64,000 nucleotides of DNA, taken from Berberis thunbergii. Lineage: Eukaryota > Streptophyta > Magnoliopsida > Ranunculales > Berberidaceae. Shown here one piece after another: positions 47,044-58,069 of this stretch. Made by a program: the position numbers and the translations under genes. Below the pieces are notes generated by a model, which worked only from the letters and a program-made list of their open reading frames with translations, made no database searches and was not told the origin of the DNA. Position 1 is the stretch's first letter, and each line of letters opens with the position of its first letter. The stretch is taken from assembly GCA_003290165.1 (NCBI GenBank), contig QNQO01009193.1, forward strand, positions 124,001-188,000. The letters are read 5' to 3'.

Positions 47044-49695
47044 AAACCTCCAGTGGGGAGGGGCAACTATGGAATGCCAGACCTTTATTACTTATCAAAA
47101 AATTGATTTACAATAAAAAACGAGGGTACACGACGACTTTACCCATATTAAATCCAAAACAAAAAGATTAACCAAAAACCTTATGCCCAATCTAAAGACT
47201 GCAAACCAAACCCCATAGTTGGCTATTAAAACTTGAAATCTCAAGCCACAGTAACAACCACATTTGCTGATAAAGTAGAATCCAAAGAAAATAAAGTTAG
47301 CAACTCCAAATTTGACCACCTCCCTGTTCTATGCGCATCCTCGCTCCTGCACCTCCAACCAGAGCGCGCACTGTCAACAAACCGCACACCGCACCTGTCA
47401 ATGTCCAGGACGCTTGTGTAATCTTGTTGTATCTGAAAGTCCACCATCCATCAACCCTGTCTCGGCCCATCAGATCACGCTGTAGCCGACTCGGACTGGC
47501 CTTTCCTGCATTTCTCACCTCTGATTCTCAGCCCAGCCAATGCAACCAAAGCCGCAAAACTGCCTCAATTCGTCCCCGTGGCTTACAATCACAAAACAAT
47601 CACATTTGCGGATCAACAACGGCCATAAAAACAGAGTCAGTGACTCCAAAACAGAGTACACCTCCCTACTTTGAGCGCCTCCTCGTGCTTGCAATTTCAA
47701 CCGTCCCTCGAACTGCCACAACATACAACAGTTCTATATCCAGGCCATAGGATCCTATTGCCTCGGTTGCAAATCTTAAACCGTCCAGCAAACAAAGCCT
47801 CTCCCCAACAGTGACCCTGTTTACGACCACAGATTGCCTCTCTACTCTTCCCTATGGCATATGTACGCCGTATGCCAACGGTCAAGCGCAATCAAGCCTG
47901 CCACTTTCCTAGGAAGATCATTCGCACCGAAAGTAACAGTCTTGTAATCTCGTTGTGCTCCATCCGCAAGTGCATCCGCCACCGCATTGGCCTTTCGATA
48001 AATATGTTTGCAATTCAACGTCATATTGACCACCAACAACTTAATTTCCTTCAAAATATTCTCCAATTGCCAAGGAATTTAAAAATTTTCCTTAAACCAT
48101 TCACAAACAAACGCCGAATCCGTTTGAACTACCACCTTGTGAAAACCCAATGAGAGACAAAGGCGGAGGCCCTCAGCTAGAGCCAAAATTTCCGCTTTAT
48201 TATTGGAGCCTGCACCGAAAAACAATTACTTTCCTAGAACACAGAGACCCCTAGAGTCTCTAATGATCACACCTCCGGATGCCTTGTTCTTTCGAGAGGA
48301 ACCATCCACATTAAGAGCAACAAAATCTAGCGGAGGTGGTTTCCAAAAAACTATTCTTACTAACTTCCTTATGACTGGGAGCTCCTGTAACCCCAAAGCC
48401 TGTAATGGTGCCTTATCACGGCTAAATTGTTTAGGAGTAATAAAATTGTTTGCCAAACGCAGATTACGCCTAATGGTCAATATCACAAAAGCAGGATTTG
48501 GGGAAGCATTTTCAAAGACACACTTGCACCTCTGTTTCCAAATCTCCCATAAAATGAACATAGGGGTAAGAAGGAATAACACACCTGTTTGCGAATTCCG
48601 TTTAAATCTCCTGAACCAAATTACTAGAACCGTGGAGATTTCTGCTGGTTTCCTTATGTGCACATCAAAGATCCATTTGAAATGCCTCCACACCTGCATC
48701 GCCAATTCTCCGTCCAGAAAGAGTTGATTCAAAGATTCGCTCTTAGGCGAGTTGCAACATCTACATCTAGAGGCGAGACTCAAACCGCATCTGTGCAACT
48801 CCCCATCCACTAGCACCCCTCTAAGGAGTAATTTTCACACAAAAACTGATATTCTTGAAGGAAGAATGTCATGCCAAATCATTTGACTTATTTCATTTAC
48901 CTTCCCATGTTTTCGTAACATTTCATATGCCGACTGAAGGGAAAAGAGCCCATCTGGGTTTGGTACCCATACACACTTGTCATCGCCATAGTCCTCACCA
49001 TGTAATCTATCTGCATAAAGGCTACGCGCCAACCTTCTGAAATCTGGATTGACCAATTCAAAATTGGTGGATATCACCTCGCGTACCTAGGGCCAAACAC
49101 CTTGATTAACCAAAGCCTTCGACCTCTTGAAAGAAGCTACCGAGTTCCAGTTTTTCTCAAAAAAACTGATATTTCCTTTACCAATACGCCAAAGCGAATT
49201 ACTTAAAATAAAGGATTTGCCAAGCATGATCTCTTTGAAAAAAGGTGAAGCCCCACCTTTCACAAGTTGACCATTCAACACAACTCCATGCAACCAGTAT
49301 TTGCTTCTCATAAAAGTAGCACATAAAGAATCCAAATTAATAAGTCTCCAAAGAGCTTTGATTCGAAAAGCCTTCATCACAATCGACAAATATCTAACTC
49401 CCAAACCTTTTTCCTCCCGTGGGAAACATATTTTTTCCCATGACACCCATTTTTTTCTTCAGCCTACCTTCACAATCACCCCAAAAGAAATCCGCCAACA
49501 AACTATTAATCCGTGATAAAACTTTCCTAGGTACACACATGGTACTAAGAATATGAATAGGAATCGAGCTGAGGACATGTTTAATCAGGATTCACCTTCC
49601 TCTCGGAGATAACAATTTTGCCTTCCATCCTTGAATACGAGATTGAATTTTAGCAATTAAATCTTCGAATCCGGCCCTATCTCCGAATCTGACTC
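47044..49695 (-). pseudogene. LINE ORF2 C-terminal half and 3' end
   Basis: On the minus strand the order is: end of reverse transcriptase (FGDRAGFEDLIAKIQSRIQG-type block from 49690; LIKHVL; PREEKGLGVRYLS near 49420), zf-RVT (WVPNPDGLFSLQSAYEML near 48950; a Cys-pair block CRCCNSPKSESLNQLF near 48750), RNase H (LNVDGSSRKNKASGG near 48300; HIYRKANAVADALADG near 47990), a closing LPRKVAGLIALD block, and a 3' untranslated region to a T-run at 47044 (the A-tail). Several frameshifts break it. The RT core and endonuclease are deleted: at about 49695 the sequence changes to material joined to ORF1. It is related to the copy at 14.8 kb. Confidence 0.88.
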
Positions 49696-50027
49696 GGCCT
49701 CATCACTACCTTCCGTGGCGCTTTCAAGAGTATTAATATTCATTTTTTCTTCTTTTTCCGCAAAGCACGTCCCTCCTTCAACAATTGAATAGCATCATCC
49801 AGCGCCACCCTCACGTCCAGTAGTTTACCATCCGCCATATTTGTCCTACCTAGTCTGGCCCAAATAGCGTCATCTAACGCCACCCTCACGTCCTGTAGGC
49901 TACCATCCGCCACGGGCACGAATTGGTTACTGATGTCCCTAGGTTGTGTGTGCACTACTTGTTCACCCATCCACTGTGCCTTTGTTGTCGGCTTCGCAGA
50001 TCCCTCCCCTACTGCTTGTGTCGAATC
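49696..50027 (-). pseudogene. LINE remnant between the deletion joint and the CACTA insertion
   Basis: A 105-codon minus frame (50057-49740) begins in the CACTA end and is mostly LINE-derived. It contains an internal duplication of about 80 bp that gives twin VRVALDDAI segments. Its position between the ORF1 part (55930-57020) and RT end suggests ORF1/ORF2 junction material, but I do not recognise the family. Confidence 0.45.
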
Positions 50028-50169
50028 CACTACAACACAAATGGTTATAGATAGCACATGGTAATAGCGTTTTTTTTAAAAAATGCTATGAAAGAGATTT
50101 TCGCTGGGGGCGCCAAAGTGTTTTTTGTCAATTGATGAATGGGATTTAGGGCGCCAAAGTGCCCGCTCG

Positions 50170-50528
50170 ATCCAAACCAAAAAAAAAAAAAAAAAAAGGA
50201 AGGAAGGAAGCAGAAGCCGAAGCCGTATCTCCCTCTCCCTCACCGTTCTGCTCTCCCTCTTCGATCGCTCTCCCTCTCCTATTGATCAACCTGTGCTGTC
50301 CACGCCCAACTAGTTTCGCCGTGTTCTCCCTCTCCAACGTGCTCTACTTCTCGCCGTGATCTCCTTCTCCGTTTCTGGTCTCTCATTCTCAACACACTCC
50401 TTCTCCGAGATCTGATCTTCTTTGGCTTCGTCAACTCCCGGAGCAACTTCAATTTCATTGAGAACAACATCGAATATCACCGATTCGCGACTTCACAGAT
50501 TTAATCTCTGTTTCATTAAAAGACGCAG
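50170..50528 (+). other. Captured 5' leader of the LOG gene
   Basis: A CTCTCCCTCT-rich leader ends at a donor site, CGCAG|GTGAGT, near 50528. An intron then runs to an acceptor, TTGTAG, at 50650. A transcribed but untranslated first exon with an intron is common in plant genes. It shows that genomic DNA, not mRNA, was captured. The frame at 50125-50313 is not coding. Confidence 0.5.
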
Positions 50529-50650
50529 GTGAGTGTACGCTTGTTTTCGTTCGTTTTTGCAATTTTTTGCTTGAATCGGTTCGCAATCTGAGCTTTAGTA
50601 ACTCTTGCTCAGTAGCTCAGGTATCTCTTTTACTGATTTTTTCGTTGTAG

Positions 50651-52213
50651 ATTAGCAATGGCAGTGATTAGCTAGGGTTCTGTGGGAGCAAATCTGGCAA
50701 CAAGAAAGCCTTCAGTGATGCTGCTCTTGATTTGGGAAATGAACTGGTTTGTGTTCTTATGAACTCAATCTTTAAGGGTTCGTAATGGGTTTTTAATGTT
50801 TTTTGTTATCATATTGAGTTCTTTCTTCTTCTATTCATTCATTTTGGGTTTCTGGATTAGAGATTGGTTTAGTGATTACTTGTGTTGTACTGATTTTTAT
50901 AGATTGGTGTCTTAGTTTTATTGATTTTTGCAGGTAAGAAGAAGAATAGATTACTATAAGGTGGTGGAAGTGTTGGATTGATGGGTTTGATATCTCAAAA
51001 GGTATATGATGGTGGTTGCCATGTTCTTGGGTAATTAAGAAAGATGGGGGGTGGGGGGGGGGGGGGGGGGGGGTTGTTTATTCTTTTAGTTGTTCAATCT
51101 TTATTGACATAAATCATTCATTATTGTTAAGCTATTTACTTGTTGGTCTCATGGAGTTCTTATCTTGGTTTTTGCTACTCAGGGTCATTCCAACAGCTCT
51201 TGTGCCTATTGAGGTATGCGGTATGCCTTCACTATATCTTCAATTACAATGCTTTGGTGTCTTCACATTTTTTGTAGATAAAAAAAGGATGAAAATATAT
51301 GTGCGTCATGTACTTTTATAGCTTTTAACAGTTCGCCCAAAATAGCCATTTGATAGATGACCTAAGAAAGCTCTTAAAACTTTCTAACAGATATCCTGAG
51401 CTGGCATTATAATTTCACAAAGCTATCTTGATAGAAAAATGTCACTTGTGTCTGGTGAAGCTTTATTAAACCACGTGAAGGATAAGCTCTTATAACCTCT
51501 CACATTGGGCATGGGTTTCAATTATATATGCTAAAATGTCTTTACGGTCTCTTAGCAACAACCACTTCTTCTTCTTTTTTTTTTTTTTTTTTTTTGTAAT
51601 AAACCTCTTAATAATTCTTCTGGTGAAAGTGTGGGTGATGTTAAAATTGTAGCAGATATGCATGAGCGAAAAGCAGAAATGGCTCAACAATCTGATGCCT
51701 TTATTGCTCTTCCTGGTAAGCTTTTAAACGCAGGTCAACATGCATACATCTATCTGGTCTTATTACTAGATTTTTGCATCATTATTTGTTTGATTTAGGG
51801 GGATATGGGACCATGGAAGAGCTTTTGGAGATAATAACATGGTCACAGCTTGGAATTCACAACAAACCGGTAATCCATCAATCTCCATGCTACGAAAATT
51901 GAAATGAAATTTCATGATAATTGAGCTATGTTGTAATGGGTGTTTGCTCAGATTGGTCTTCTAAATGTTGAAGGCTACTATAATCCTTTGCTTGCATTGT
52001 TCGACAATGGCGTTCGGGATAGTTTTATCCTTCCAGCTGCGAGCAAATTGTTATCTCTGCCCCAACTGCGAGAGAATTGCTAGAAAAGATAGAGGTAAAA
52101 AATCTACTATTTCATATTTAAGCACCTAAAAGTGACTTTGATCTGTCAAAATTTTACATCAATACTCTCCAGCTCATGAACATGTTGCGCCTCACAGTAG
52201 CTGGCAGATATAG
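50651..52213 (+). pseudogene. LOG: LOG-type cytokinin riboside 5'-monophosphate phosphoribohydrolase, captured pseudogene
   Basis: Active LOG enzymes release free cytokinin bases from their nucleotides in one step. Seven exon remnants are visible: 50651-50746 (FCGSKSGNKKAFSDAALDLG), 50934-51030 (GGGSVGLMGLISQ; VYDGGCHVLG), 51183-51213 (VIPTALVPIE), about 51615-51715 ([19 protein letters not shown]), 51799-51869 ([19 protein letters not shown]), 51952-52094 ([31 protein letters not shown]) and 52173-52213. The family signature PGGYGTMEE is intact across the exon 4/5 junction. Breaks: a frame slip after the ATG at 50658, TAA replacing Tyr before GGGSVG, a lost acceptor before exon 4 beside a T-run, and a one-base loss near 52036. 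The last exon (HEHVAPHSSW) suggests a LOG8-like parent. Confidence 0.9.
51053..51073 (+). repeat. Run of 21 G in a LOG pseudogene intron
   Basis: An uninterrupted G tract after GGGGGGT. Its length may be affected by sequencing error. Confidence 0.8.
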
Positions 52214-55047
52214 CGGCGGGTAGTTACCAAAGATGACTTGTAAAGATGTGAGGTATTTTGTGTATTCTAGCTCTTCAATTTACTTAGTTCCATAAATTCC
52301 TATTTTTATTCTGACATTGTGTTTAATTTACTTTCCACTGTTTTGTCGCTGACATCGACCATACTCTAGTTGCAGGATACTTATGCAATCTCAATTTTCA
52401 CCCAACCTTCCAGGTAACTACTAAAGATTATTTCAATTTTCATTCTACCTTCCTTTGCTACTACTATTGTAGGTTATTTCACAATAGGTCTTCTGCAGGA
52501 AATCTCCAAAGTGACAGAGGGTACAAAAAGACAAGGTCTAACATACATAATAATAAGCTTATTTCACAATCCAATGATTTTAGGAGCACTGGTGCTCGCT
52601 TATTCTAAATTACAATGAAAATTTGTATTTAAGAGCTGTTGCCTGAGATGCTTCGATATCCTTACTTAGCAGTCATGGAGCCTATCTTCCATGAAGAGTT
52701 GCCAAAGATTGATGAAAATAGTAGCCACAAGTAAGTAGAACAAGATCGTTGTTCATGTGAGAGGAAGTATTTCCATCCTTCCTAACTATAGTCGAATGGA
52801 TTTCAGGGGTGTTTTTATTTTTTTATTTGAAGCCAAGAACAAATTGCTTTTATTAATGAAGGTCCATTTGAGCTATATACTAAATCATACAGATATCTAT
52901 CAGTTGTAGTTTAGCTTCATTCTCAAACATAGATATTATGCTAGTCATATAACATCATTATCTTTTCAATTAACTGCAGCATTTGAAGTTCTTCAGAACT
53001 GGAAAACAAGATCACAGCTGAGCTCAGCGTGTTTCTGGGAAAAGTTGAGTATAGTTCTCCAGCTGGTGTTCATTGGAAGCTTGTTATCAATTTTATATGG
53101 AGGAGGGTATGCAGGTTTTGTACAAAGAGATCAAAAGTCATCGACAAAGGGCAGAAAACTACCCCATCAATGTAGAACTTGGCCTGAGGTGAAAAAAACA
53201 CAAGTTACATGATCATGCAAGATTACCTGAGGTGGCTGAAGTTACAAGTTAGGAAGAAAATTGAGTTATATCTAGAGATTGCACATGATTGTAGCGCACC
53301 TAACTGCCTACTTGGTACTTATTGTGCTTATAGTTACTGAATTATTGCTTTGGTTATTTTTTCAATTTTGTTAAGAGATTTTACTTCTAAACATAAGTTA
53401 GAACTGCTTGTATGACGAATACAGCATGCAGTATTTGGGTGAAAAGTATGCTCTTGATCCCTACTGCAGGAACTCCTATTGCAGGATTGAAATTGCACTG
53501 CTCTCATTCTGCTACCCTTGCTCCCTACCGTAGACTCCTAGTGCATGGTTTGTAGTTGCTTTTAAATCTGTATCATTATTGGCTAATCTATTACATCAAA
53601 ATGGTGTTTACAGAAACAAGGGCGTTTCAAGTGCCTAAGATATGACTAAGACATTTTTGGCTTTTTTTCTGACCTACAGTAAATACAATTCTTTTATTGG
53701 AGCAATTCGTTTGATGCCACTATCTTGTCTTGTTCTTACAGTTGAGAACTTGTTGGAGGTACCAATGGAGATGCAATCTATTATCACATGAAAACAAGGT
53801 CAAGTTCTTGATGCAGGTAGTTTCATTTGTCTTTTGAATCAGAAAATTTTAGGGGCGAAATGGAAAACCAAAATTGGAAAGAAAAGAAAGAACATGAGAG
53901 ATGTTTAATGCAAAGCTACCTTTTTTCTTTCCTAGTTTGGTTAAGTGTTCTGGGATATTAAAAAAACTTGATAAGTGAAGCTTGTAGTATCAGTAATTAT
54001 TAAGAAATGGATTCTTTGTTTTTGTAATGTACTGAGGCCATCCATTATCCCATTGTACATCAATATGACATAATTCATCTTTATGTTGTTAAAAGATGAC
54101 ATTTCTGAGAAGTAGAACAAACTAACGAGGGATTGGTGAATGAAGATAATAAGCCCTTCGCAATCCACCATAAAAAAGTGATCAAATTCCTTTTGAGTTG
54201 GGCTCTTGTGGAAGTCCAATCCTGTGATAACCATGAATCACAAACTTCCACATGTTTTCAATGTCAAGCAGTTCATAATTGAAGGAAGACTCTCCTGTTT
54301 CTTTCTTGGTATATAGCTTAATTCGTAACTTAATCCAAAGACTTAATGAAAAGTCTTTTGTCATTGTAACCTGGTCCTGCCCTTTTTGATATTCTGTCGT
54401 TCTTTTCCTCAAGGGAGAGATATCATTACCCTGGGGGCACCAGCCATGTTCTGCTTGTAATTTGTTATTGACACTGGTATCTGTTTTATTTATTTAGAAT
54501 GTTTAGCCACCCATTGAATGTTTAGTATGTTTTCTTCTTTGCTCAGTTGGATTGAATTGAAGGTTAGGAGAACTGTTGTAATTGGATGTGGACATTATGA
54601 TTCAGAGGGTGTACATTTATAGTACAATGCATTTTAATGTCGTCAGTTTATTCTCTGTATTTTATTTAAGTAAGGCTGGTCTTCAAATCAAAACAAATAA
54701 GATATTTATTTAAAAGTGAGGTTTTATTGGCCTGTGTGGAACACTTGAAGTATGGAAGTGAGTTCCTTTCAAGTTGTATACTTTGTAATGTCTGTGCTGC
54801 AACTGATTGATGTTACTGTCTTCAAAAGTGCATGTTATTTTATTTTCAGCTTTCATATGAATTCAGTGAGGAAGGCCAAAGTCCAAAGAGATTTTTATTT
54901 TCAATCCAAAGGAAACTTCATTGATGTGTAATTCAGCTTTCATATGAATTGTTTGAGTTTCTGGACACTTTTAGAACATCCATATTTTCATCAATTAGTT
55001 TGTTGTTAATTTCTTGTCTTCACTTAACATTTTACCTAATAAATCAG
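52214..55047 (+). other. Pack-CACTA interior with unassigned exon-like segments
   Basis: Between the LOG and SLU7 fragments several short segments are bounded by AG and GT dinucleotides. Examples are near 52376-52411 (DTYAISIFTQP) and 52640-52732 (LPEMLRYPYLAVMEPIF then HEELPKIDENSSHK). Another at about 53080-53190 reads EEGMQVLYKEIKSHRQRAEN and then YPINVELGL. I cannot assign them to a family. They could come from a third captured gene or from introns. The segment 53900-55000 shows nothing recognisable. Confidence 0.4.
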
Positions 55048-55490
55048 GCCTACATCTAAATAGCAATGGACAAATTGGAGCTGAATTTTTGTTGAAGAAT
55101 GACAAGGTTATAAAGGAGAGCTTGAAGTCTAAAACAGAAGACTCAATTATGGAGAAGTATGGTAATGCAACTCCTGATGAAGAACTTCTAAGAGAGCTTC
55201 TTCTAGGACAGGTAAGGCGGTTGCCAATCTAATAGGGCTTATTGGTAGAAGTATTTCTCCAAATTTCATATGCTTCCATTTTCATATTTTAAGACAAATG
55301 TTTTGTTGGTATTTGCAGGCGAGTGCATTATTGCCCAGAAAGAAGTATGAAGAAGATGTTTACATTAATAACCACACAACTGTTTGGGGTTCATGGTGGA
55401 AAGATAATCAGTGGGTTACAAGTGCTGCAAGCAAACAATTAGGAATAGCTACTGTATAGGTGCAGCTGAAATTGGGGTTACAAGTGCTGC
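55048..55490 (+). pseudogene. SLU7: Pre-mRNA-splicing factor SLU7, captured C-terminal exons
   Basis: SLU7 acts in 3' splice-site selection during the second step of splicing. Exon 55048-55211 encodes the block with [20 protein letters not shown] and ELLLGQ, ending at a GT donor. The next segment from 55319 (after TTTGCAG) encodes [20 protein letters not shown] and, after loss of one base near 55413, the [12 protein letters not shown] block in another frame. Family members have about 20 residues between LLLGQ and this block that are missing here. The N-terminal two-thirds, including the zinc knuckle, is absent. A 26-bp piece (GGTTACAAGTGCTGCAAGCA and on) recurs about 59 bp later. It is a fragment, not a gene. 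Confidence 0.9.
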
Positions 55491-55734
55491 AAGCAAACAA
55501 CTGTTTTTGTTGTTAGTGATCCTATTTGGATTCTATAATGTCAATGTCCACCAATAGTACAATATATATGATGATTCGAATGTTTATAATTTTGAGTTGA
55601 TAGCAAAAAAATTATAATTTGTTGTTAGTGATCCTATTTGGATTCTATAATGCGAATGTTTATACTTTTGAGTTGAAAATAATTAACAGTTGATAGCAAA
55701 AAATAAATAAATAAAAATAAATAAATAAAAATTG

Positions 55735-55926
55735 CTATGTATACTTACCATAGCGTTTTTAAAACGCTATGGTAGACTCTACTATAGCATTTCAGAAACG
55801 CTATAAAAGGATCTACCATAGCGTTTTTAAAACGCTATAAAAGCCAGACTTTCTATAGCGGTTTTAAACCGCTATAATAGACCCAGGGTCTTTACTAACC
55901 GCTAGTAAAAGACTTTTTTTGTAGTG
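55735..55926 (+). repeat. Right subterminal repeats of the Pack-CACTA
   Basis: Four or more copies of the palindrome ATAGCGTTTTTAAAACGCTA and variants (TATAGCGGTTTTAAACCGCT) precede the terminus. They are presumably transposase binding sites. Confidence 0.8.
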
Positions 55927-55929
55927 ATC

Positions 55930-57020
55930 CGACTGTATGTTCTGCCGTGTTATTAAAATCAGGTCGAGGAGATGCCATATTGGGAGCCACTCCTAATACA
56001 GGAGAGCATTCTCCAGCTGCGAGGGGATCAAATTTTGGCTGTGACAAAACCATATCCTTTGTAATGATGCAGTCTGTTTTGACAAAACAGAGCGACACAA
56101 CTCCTCTGTTTGGGCAGCTCTCTGCAGCCCTGGATCAGTTTGTTCCACCTAACCTCACCAGCTGAAACACTAGCCACACCTCGCGACACTATCGCTTGGT
56201 TGGCTCTAGAGTTGCTGTTTTTGTTCGTGTCGTCAAAAAATTATTCTTCGCCCCTGAATTGACCGCATCCTCCTGTTGTAACTGCTGTTCCTATTTTCCA
56301 ATAACATGTGCAATCTCCGAAATTTTATACCCCGCCTCTAGGAGGCATTCCTCCGTAGATTCTGGAACGAGCTCAGTATTGTCATGTACCATTTTCTCAT
56401 TCTCATTTTCATCAATATTTTCTGTAAGTGACTCAAATTTATTTGACAACACCACCTTAACTAGATCCATGGCCACCGACTTCTTCTCCCCAACTTCTTC
56501 ATTAATCTCCTCCCCCTGGCTATTCTTTGCTCCACTCAGACCCACTGCTGGTTTAGTTTTTTGGTAACGAGAACATATTGTTGCTTTATAGTGTTGGTTT
56601 CGACCTTGGGCTTGGGCGCCTTCTCCGCTTTACTTGAATCAGAAGCTTTCCCACCACCCTTCAGACCTAGCTTTTTTCTACAAAACTCTTCTTGATGCCC
56701 TATCAAAGAACAAAAATCATAGTATTTGAAGCCTGGATATTCTATCTTCTGTCAGAAACCCCTATTATTGGCCCTATTAATCCAAACTCTAGATGGTAAT
56801 TTCTCTGCCAAAGTCATCTCCACGCATACACGAGCAAAACCCCCTATTATTGGTAATTAAAGACTCTTAAAAGCCACAAACCCAACACATGGTTTAAAAA
56901 TAATTAGAAAGACATTCTTACCCTTTAAGTGACCAATTTCCAAAATAGAATCACAAGATAATATCTTGAGCCTTGACTCAATTCAGTACAAGTCTCCCGC
57001 CGCTATTAGTCTTCTTTATC
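55930..57020 (-). pseudogene. LINE ORF1 fragment, right half of the LINE split by the Pack-CACTA
   Basis: On the minus strand from about 57000: a DUF4283-type end (ILSCDSILEIGHLKGKNVF; FARVCVEMTLAEKLPSRVW), then YPGFKYYDFCSLIGHQEEFCRK near 56740, where the first knuckle Cys has changed to Tyr. A Lys-rich and acidic tail follows, including an 84-codon frame at 56545-56291. It reads toward the CACTA end at 55930 and continues left of 50028. Similar to ORF1 at 38.3-39.9 kb. Confidence 0.8.
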
Positions 57021-57796
57021 CATCTCTAGCATCAACCTCTCTTTGGGTTAAGAAAACCATTCAACATGGGTCACTTTCAATCTCTTATATACTACCACCA
57101 CCGTGCATTCCTTTGATTTCTTCTCAACTACAATTAATATGGTTTCTAAATATAGCTTTAACACCGAACATTGAAAATGCATTAGAATTTGATTTCAATC
57201 TCTTAAAACATTATTCAATATGACATACTGATTTCCATATTGACTTCCTATATTTGAATCGGGATATGATTAATCAAGATTCATTCACTTTCTTAAAACC
57301 AACGATAAGTTTAGATTTTTTTATTTTTTCACTTCTAGATTATCCAACAAGAATTTATGAGTTGTGTTTCAGGGACATGAAACAACTTTAAAAAATATAT
57401 CAAATTGCGTTAAACGATTGCATATTTCTTTTGTTTCAATGAAACTTGAATTTGAATATATAAATAACAACATCACATCAATATGTTTAGGAATATGGAT
57501 ATATTTATCTTTTAGTCATGGTTTGGGTTTGTAGGTTTTAATAGTCTTTTGAATTACAAAATGCAGAGCTTTTGAAACATTTTCAATTGTTAGGGTCTTA
57601 TGTGGTCTGTAATTATAAAAAAATAGGCCTTATAAATTATATTCCCATTTATTTTCATGTATCCCTTTTTAAAGTTGGGGGTTGCAAGTAGCCAAACAAG
57701 ATTAAGGATCCAATGGTGGATGATTGTAATGACCCGGGTGTGTGTGCGGGAAACACTATTCCATCCACCACTCCCGAGTGAGTCCTCTTTCACACG
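57021..57796. other. Intergenic, upstream of the dynein light chain promoter
   Basis: No gene recognised. The minus frame 57590-58003 overlaps the promoter and is not coding. Confidence 0.35.
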
Positions 57797-57801
57797 CAAA
57801 G

Positions 57802-57812
57802 CATAAATAAAA
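57802..57812 (+). promoter_or_regulatory. Probable TATA box of the dynein light chain gene
   Basis: CATAAATAAAA lies about 260 bp before the start codon and is followed by a purine-rich leader containing GA-rich stretches and a (GT)n run at 58034-58048. This would give a leader of roughly 230 bp. Confidence 0.35.
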
Positions 57813-58069
57813 GGTAAGGTTAAAAAAAAGAAAGAAAAAGCTTGAACGGTCTCCAAACAAGGTAGGGTCGTTGATTGCCGATGATTTGGGCGTCCCTCCC
57901 TCTTGCTTTTTGTCGCTATTTCTTTCTTTCCCATCTTTGACTGACTACTCAGTAAGTAAGTTAGTGGAAGACAACACCATAAAACATTTCCTTTTCTGTT
58001 CAAAGTAAAAGAAGAAGAAAAAGAAAAGAGCGTTGTGTGTGTGTGTGTGAGTGAAAGAGTGAGGATGAA

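Larger units (their letters stand above)
50028..55926 (+). mobile_element. Pack-CACTA element, 5899 bp, with ATC target duplication
   Basis: It starts CACTACAACACAAATGG at 50028 and ends CTTTTTTTGTAGTG at 55926, so the ends share CACTACAA. It is flanked by ATC on both sides (50025-50027 and 55927-55929), the 3-bp duplication expected of CACTA elements. Subterminal palindromes of the ATAGCGTTTTTAAAACGCTAT type are single on the left (about 50065) and multiple on the right (55750-55880). No transposase is encoded. Inside are fragments of a LOG gene and of SLU7, both on the plus strand with introns. It inserted in a LINE, whose ORF1 lies to the right and ORF2 to the left. Confidence 0.88.

Noticed and set aside
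49740..50337. Lys-rich frames around 49740-50057 and 50125-50337
   Set aside because: Poly-A/T tracts at the CACTA left end and leader create them; none is a conserved protein.
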